Below are positions 5,575 to 8,951 of a stretch of DNA of 8,951 bases, piece after piece. This DNA comes from SAR324 cluster bacterium (GTDB taxonomy: Bacteria; SAR324; XYD2-FULL-50-16): assembly GCA_002401295.1 (NCBI GenBank), contig NVSR01000150.1, positions 1-8,951 on the forward strand. The letters are read 5' to 3'. Below the pieces are notes generated by a model. That model was not told the origin of the DNA and made no database searches. It saw only the letters and a program-made list of their open reading frames with translations. Position 1 is the stretch's first letter; each line of letters starts with the position of its first letter. Position numbers and translations under genes: made by a program.

Positions 5575-6558
5575 TTATTGCAACAATTTTTGGTTGGACT
5601 GATGTTTTTCTACCCTCAACTGATGAGCTTGATTCCTAAATTTAGAATTAGGGAAGTGGCGGATAAACCAGTCATACTGATAAATATTATCCATTTTCCG
5701 GGTAAACTCCCAAGCTTGTCGCTCGGAACCACGGGAGAAAGGAATGACCTCTGCAGCACGCTGTACCCATAATTCTTCTCGTCGGTCTCTCGCTACTTGA
5801 GCAAATTTGCTTTGTGGGTACTGCCAAAGGAACAAATCATACATCCGGATTGTATCTTGTTTTTTAACCACCTCAAATTCCAATTCCACGACTCGCTCCC
5901 CTGCGTTGGCAGCATGCTTTCCCACCGGATACTCTTGCAGATATTGTCCATATCCCCTTAAGGTATCTCGTTTTTTTGCTTCTTCAAACCAGATATTATC
6001 CCTCGCGTCCCTAGCTTGTTGCAGATATTTGCCTTGGGGATAATGATTGAAGTATTCTTGAAAACCAGTAGGTGTGTTTGCCTGGAAATTCTGTTCGAAG
6101 AGCAGACGTTCCTGAATGTTTTTTACTTCATCAGTGTAACGCCCCTGAGGGTACTCAATAAGATAAGAATCATACAACTCGCGGTCATGACTATTTTTTA
6201 CCTGCTCAAACCAGTTTTTTTCTCGAAATAAGGTTGCTTCTTTCTGATAAACACCTTGAGGATACTCCAGCAGATAGGAGTCCATAAAACCCGCTTTATA
6301 ATAGACGTCATCGCTGCGAACCTGTTCGGCCTTGCCCTTCATGAGGGTGAAATAAGCTTTCTCTCGTAGCTCTGTAGCTTCCTCCTGTTTAGGATCCTCG
6401 CTAGATTGCTCTAGAAAGTGATCATACCCACCAACCGTGTTAGTTTCTTTCGCAACTTGGAAGGCATCCTGGGAGCAAGCTTGCAGCAGAAAGAATAGAA
6501 GTGTGAACATCCCCTGCCTTAAAAGAGGGGCTTTCAGTGACTGGCTGAGTTGAAACAT
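5575..6558 (-). CDS. Lipoprotein with strict 37-residue helical repeats
   Basis: A 327-residue predicted lipoprotein with lipobox LQAC (Cys28) and Ser at +2, suggesting outer-membrane sorting. The mature part is a tandem repeat of the form YDxYLxEYPQGKYxxxAxxxRExxxFE. The YPxG-type motif occurs at residues 99, 136, 173, 210 and 247, exactly 37 apart, and again at 302 after an 18-residue insertion. A degenerate first copy lies near 45-57. The alternating helix pattern with a Tyr-Pro-x-Gly turn resembles the TPR-like arrays of BamD and YbgF, so it is probably a solenoid that binds a protein partner or the cell wall. AAGGA nine bases before the ATG at 6558 supports the start. It lies 36 bp after the DUF2062 gene and 8 bp before the SUMF1-like lipoprotein, in one operon. 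I do not know a named family for it. Confidence 0.85.
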   Translation of the reverse strand: MFQLSQSLKAPLLRQGMFTLLFFLLQACSQDAFQVAKETNTVGGYDHFLEQSSEDPKQEEATELREKAYFTLMKGKAEQVRSDDVYYKAGFMDSYLLEYPQGVYQKEATLFREKNWFEQVKNSHDRELYDSYLIEYPQGRYTDEVKNIQERLLFEQNFQANTPTGFQEYFNHYPQGKYLQQARDARDNIWFEEAKKRDTLRGYGQYLQEYPVGKHAANAGERVVELEFEVVKKQDTIRMYDLFLWQYPQSKFAQVARDRREELWVQRAAEVIPFSRGSERQAWEFTRKMDNIYQYDWFIRHFPNSKFRNQAHQLRVEKHQSNQKLLQ

Positions 6559-6594
6559 GGGAAACTTTCCTTATTTTTAAAGTGTACTGAGACC

Positions 6595-7191
6595 TTAGTC
6601 TTCCTTTTCAAACTTCCTGCGCCAGGTTTCATAGTCCATTCCCATCTTTTGGGCACAAGTTTTCCGATAGTTATGCAGTACCTTGGAGGTTAGAAAATAA
6701 GACAAAATCGCCAGAGGTGTAGCATAAAAGAGGCTGCCCAAGATCATCGGGAATCCCAAGTCTACCAGCAGAAATTGGGCACCATTAAGAAAGATATCCC
6801 AACTACCACTTCCCGGCGCATTCACGATGCCTGACAGCTGCTGCTGAAACATTCCGTAGGAAATATCGATGGACTCAATGCCGACCAGGTCGAAAAAAGC
6901 AATGCCTGTGACCAAAAAGCCGTAATAGAGGAAAAACATGGTTAAGGGATTGCTAATCCAAACCAGGGCCGTACCAATGACCAAGTCAAATTTTGTTTTT
7001 AAAATATATTTACAGAATAGCCAGATCATAAAAACGGCCCACATCTGAATACCGACGGTAGGGGTCATGCCCACGAACATCCCCACTGCTGATCCTAAAG
7101 CCGCCTCTTTCAGGGGAGAGACACTTTGTAGCACTGGTTTGATTAGGTTTTGATATATTTTTTCTTTAAGAGCGTGTAGTGGCCTTTGCAT
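6595..7191 (-). CDS. DUF2062 family inner-membrane protein
   Basis: A 198-residue integral membrane protein of the DUF2062 family, whose biochemical function is not established. Family hallmarks are the glycine-rich block GMFVGMTPTVGIQ (37-49) and WISNPLT (78-84), followed by an aromatic transmembrane stretch. Hydrophobic segments lie at about 32-64, 70-100 and 138-168; the C-terminal tail (from about 170) is basic and should be cytoplasmic. The length is normal for the family. The ATG at 7191 follows GGATAGATA, which contains a usable ribosome site. It is the first gene of a minus-strand trio with two lipoproteins, and a -35/-10 pair lies 50-80 bp upstream. DUF2062 proteins are also found fused or linked to glycosyltransferases; none is visible here. 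Family assignment is good; the function is open. Confidence 0.88.
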   Translation of the reverse strand: MQRPLHALKEKIYQNLIKPVLQSVSPLKEAALGSAVGMFVGMTPTVGIQMWAVFMIWLFCKYILKTKFDLVIGTALVWISNPLTMFFLYYGFLVTGIAFFDLVGIESIDISYGMFQQQLSGIVNAPGSGSWDIFLNGAQFLLVDLGFPMILGSLFYATPLAILSYFLTSKVLHNYRKTCAQKMGMDYETWRRKFEKED

Positions 7192-7240
7192 TATCTATCC
7201 GGACTGATGCGGTTCTAACTGGATCTCTGCGTTTCACTGG

Positions 7241-7269
7241 AGTGTAAGGAATCTCTCTAATAAAGTCGA
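7241..7269 (-). promoter_or_regulatory. Candidate sigma-70 promoter of the DUF2062-lipoprotein operon
   Basis: On the minus strand TCGACT (7269-7264) and TACACT (7246-7241) are 17 bp apart, each matching consensus at four of six positions. Transcription would begin near 7234, leaving about 43 nt of leader before the DUF2062 ATG. Confidence 0.4.
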
Positions 7270-7276
7270 AGAATAA

Positions 7277-7315
7277 CCTCTCCTTCTTTGATCTGGGAAG
7301 AAAAAAAGAAAGAGG
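7277..7315. repeat. Imperfect inverted repeat upstream of the DUF2062 operon
   Basis: CCTCT-CC-TTCTTT (7277-7289) pairs with AAAGAA-AGAGG (7305-7315) as an 11-bp stem with a 2-base bulge and 15-base loop. It sits just upstream of the candidate operon promoter. The arms are pyrimidine/purine tracts, so chance pairing is possible. Confidence 0.3.
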
Positions 7316-7672
7316 AAATGATTGAAGCCACTTAAACCGTAAAATTCAGTACTTAAGCCATCTCATTTTTGGACTATCATCTTCCTGGTTTTCACTTCTT
7401 TTTCTTCAAAGGTAAGTTTGGGCTTTTACTAGTCATCTTCGGCAACTCCGTCAAGATAACTCTGCTCCTTCAGTATAGAATTTTCATTATGTGTATAATA
7501 TGCGCCATAGTGGGGAGAAGAGTTCAAGCATTCAAGAATATTTTTTTCTTCTTAATCCACTGAAATTTTCGGGATCCTACTCAGGAGAGTTTAATCTTTC
7601 CTAATTTTCTTTTATGTTTTACAATAAGGCATAAGTTAAATAATTCCCGATAAATAGGACTCTTACAATCCG

Positions 7673-7697
7673 GTGAATTCAATTCTTCTCCCCAGTT
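7673..7697 (+). promoter_or_regulatory. Possible heat-shock (sigma-32) promoter of lon
   Basis: GTGAAT (7673-7678) resembles TTGAAA at four of six positions, and CCCCAGTT (7690-7697) matches the CCCCATNT -10 element at all but one specified base. The spacer is 11 bp, shorter than usual. Transcription from here would give a leader of about 40 nt. lon belongs to the sigma-32 regulon in enteric bacteria, which makes the site plausible but not proven. TCTCC (7687-7691) and GGAGA (7705-7709) form a small dyad over the same stretch. Confidence 0.3.
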
Positions 7698-7731
7698 CAG
7701 GGCAGGAGAGTAGACCAGTCGCAATACTGAA

Positions 7732-7738
7732 ATAAGGA
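7732..7738 (+). promoter_or_regulatory. lon ribosome binding site
   Basis: An AAGGA core within AATAAGGAAAG lies eight bases upstream of the ATG at 7747 and supports this as the lon start. Confidence 0.7.
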
Positions 7739-7746
7739 AAGCAACC

Positions 7747-8951
7747 ATGGACGAATCAAAAACTTTTGGACCGGAAATCATCGAGATTCCAATGCTGCCT
7801 ATGAGGAATATCGTAGTATTCCCCATGATGACGACTCCTTTTTTCATAGGACGTCAGCAGTCTATAGAAGCCCTAGAAGATGCCCTGGCCAATGATCGTC
7901 AGATCTTTGTTGTTGCGCAGAAAGATCCTATGATCGAGAATCCGTCGGAATCGGATCTGTACGAGGTAGGAACCATCGGCAACATTTTGCAAATTATGCG
8001 CTTACCCAATGGTACGATCAAAGCGCTCTTTGAGGCTAAACACCGTGGACGTTGGTTGCATGTAGACTTGAATGAGTCCTCTTATAAAGCCCGCGTAGAA
8101 GTAGTCCACTCTCGGGATGAACAAGATACGGAAATGATAGCCTTAGTCAAATCCGTTAAAGAGGAATTCAAAGGGTTCATCAAGAAAGTTGCCAAAAATG
8201 TTGAGTCTGCGGATAAAATTACCAGTGGTAATTACAGCTCGGGACAGTTAGCTGATCTGATCGCCCCTCTGTTGACCTTGGAAATTTCCAAACAACAGGA
8301 ACTTTTGAATATTTCCGACTCCAAGTTGCGCTTGGAGCTGATCTATTCACGTATGTTGGAGGAAGAGGAGCACCGTAAGATCGAGCAAAAACTAAAAGAA
8401 AGAGTTCAGGGACAAATTGGGAAGACTCAAAAGGAGTACTATCTCAATGAGCAGATGAAGGCGATTCAAAAGGAGCTGGGGTCTGAAGATTCTAAAGAAG
8501 AACTGGATGAATATGAGGAGCGGATCAAGCAGTGTGACATGACCAAAGAAGCTGAAGAAGCAGCCCGGAAGGAACTTAAAAAGCTGAAGTTGATGCCTCC
8601 CATGTCCTCAGAGGCCAATATTGTGCGTAATTATTTGGATTGGCTCACCACAGTTCCCTGGAAAGCAGAGACTCAAGACAATCTTTCCCTGGAGCATACG
8701 GAAAGTGTTTTGGATGCTGATCACTTCGGGCTGGAAAAGGTTAAAGAGAGAATTATTGAATACATTGCCGTTGGTAATTTAGTGGGTAACCTGCGAGGAC
8801 CCATCATTTGTTTAGTAGGACCTCCCGGTGTAGGTAAAACATCACTGGCTCGTTCGATTGCCAGGGCTATCGACCGAAAATTTGTACGTATGAGTCTAGG
8901 TGGAGTTCGTGATGAAGCTGAGATCCGCGGTCACCGCAGGACTTACATCGG
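7747..8951 (+). CDS. lon: ATP-dependent protease Lon (3' half beyond the right edge)
   Basis: Lon is a cytoplasmic homohexameric AAA+ serine protease that degrades misfolded proteins and regulatory substrates. The window holds the first 401 codons. The N-terminal substrate-binding domain begins with IIEIPMLPMRNIVVFPMM and runs to about residue 205. A charged coiled-coil helix follows, including QIGKTQKEYYLNEQMKAIQ, the Lon family signature. The AAA+ module has Walker A GPPGVGKT at 358-365, then VRMSLGGVRDEAEIRGHRR, and is cut at RTYIG. Spacing matches E. coli Lon within a couple of residues. Walker B and the Ser-Lys protease dyad are off the edge. The start at 7747 has a good ribosome site, and the first residues match the family. 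Lon is a single-gene unit upstream of 555 bp of non-coding DNA. Its flagellar or stress targets in this organism cannot be read from sequence. Confidence 0.97.
   Translation, partial: MDESKTFGPEIIEIPMLPMRNIVVFPMMTTPFFIGRQQSIEALEDALANDRQIFVVAQKDPMIENPSESDLYEVGTIGNILQIMRLPNGTIKALFEAKHRGRWLHVDLNESSYKARVEVVHSRDEQDTEMIALVKSVKEEFKGFIKKVAKNVESADKITSGNYSSGQLADLIAPLLTLEISKQQELLNISDSKLRLELIYSRMLEEEEHRKIEQKLKERVQGQIGKTQKEYYLNEQMKAIQKELGSEDSKEELDEYEERIKQCDMTKEAEEAARKELKKLKLMPPMSSEANIVRNYLDWLTTVPWKAETQDNLSLEHTESVLDADHFGLEKVKERIIEYIAVGNLVGNLRGPIICLVGPPGVGKTSLARSIARAIDRKFVRMSLGGVRDEAEIRGHRRTYI

Larger units (their letters stand above)
7192..7746. other. Long intergenic region between the DUF2062 operon and lon
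   Basis: 555 bp between divergent genes with no gene I can support. The left part holds the candidate DUF2062 promoter (7241-7269) and a hairpin (7277-7315). The middle is AT-rich with T-runs and a perfect TATAAT (7494-7499) inside a small dyad, ATTAT (7486-7490) and ATAAT (7495-7499). The right part should hold lon promoters. Short open frames here (for example 7369-7563, starting at TTG) have no ribosome site and biased, phenylalanine-rich translations. No tRNA or riboswitch was recognised. Confidence 0.55.

Noticed and set aside
7369..7563. 64-residue open frame starting at TTG
   Set aside because: No ribosome site; the phenylalanine-rich translation reflects T-runs in AT-rich non-coding DNA.
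7646..7653. CCCGATAA, like the flagellar sigma-28 -10 element
   Set aside because: No TAAA-type -35 lies at the required distance, and lon is not an expected sigma-28 target.
7581..7847. 88-residue minus-strand open frame
   Set aside because: It is antisense to the well-supported first 101 bases of lon and covers its ribosome site and candidate promoter.
1..8951. Mobile element, CRISPR array, tRNA, or defence island
   Set aside because: No transposase or integrase motifs, terminal repeats, spacer-repeat arrays, tRNA T-loop sequences or defence-type domains were found on either strand by eye.

Overview
The window is about 9 kb of moderately AT-rich chromosome from a flagellated, diderm (Gram-negative-type) bacterium. 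A flagellar rod gene sits behind a sigma-54-type promoter, three proteins carry lipoprotein signal peptides, and one is a PAS/histidine kinase of the NtrB/FleS/AtoS type. Together with Lon and cold-shock genes this looks like a core chromosomal region of a proteobacterium or a deeply branching relative; a marine deltaproteobacterial-like, SAR324-like or Nitrospinota-like host is only a guess. I see no transposase, phage gene, CRISPR array, tRNA or rRNA.

Layout from left to right. (1) The 5' part of flgB (minus strand) runs off the left edge, with a near-consensus -24/-12 promoter upstream. (2) A 401-residue minus-strand protein fuses an N-terminal glutaredoxin to a complete low-molecular-weight thioredoxin reductase. 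(3) A gap of about 440 bp holds a good -35/-10 promoter with a ~94-nt leader for a 64-residue cold-shock protein (plus), which ends in a T-tract terminator. (4) A 66-residue lipoprotein of unknown family (minus) lies convergent to it. (5) A cytoplasmic PAS histidine kinase (plus) follows, with no response regulator beside it. (6) A minus-strand, operon-like trio: a DUF2062 membrane protein, a lipoprotein built on an almost exactly 37-residue repeat, and a lipoprotein ending in a SUMF1/FGE-like domain that seems to lack the catalytic cysteine pair. The last of these overlaps the 3' end of the kinase by 36 bp, tail to tail. (7) A 555-bp non-coding stretch leads into lon (plus), which runs off the right edge just after Walker A.

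Functional reading. The flgB promoter and the kinase fit a sigma-54 flagellar cascade of the FleS/FlrB type, but the link between them is inferred. The Grx-TrxR fusion would act as a self-contained NADPH-driven dithiol reductase. The trio is the least understood part and looks like an envelope module: one inner-membrane protein and two lipoproteins whose +2 residues suggest outer-membrane sorting. No obvious defence system or mobile system is present. The points most worth a second look are the redox fusion, the repeat/SUMF1-like lipoprotein pair, and the kinase without a partner.
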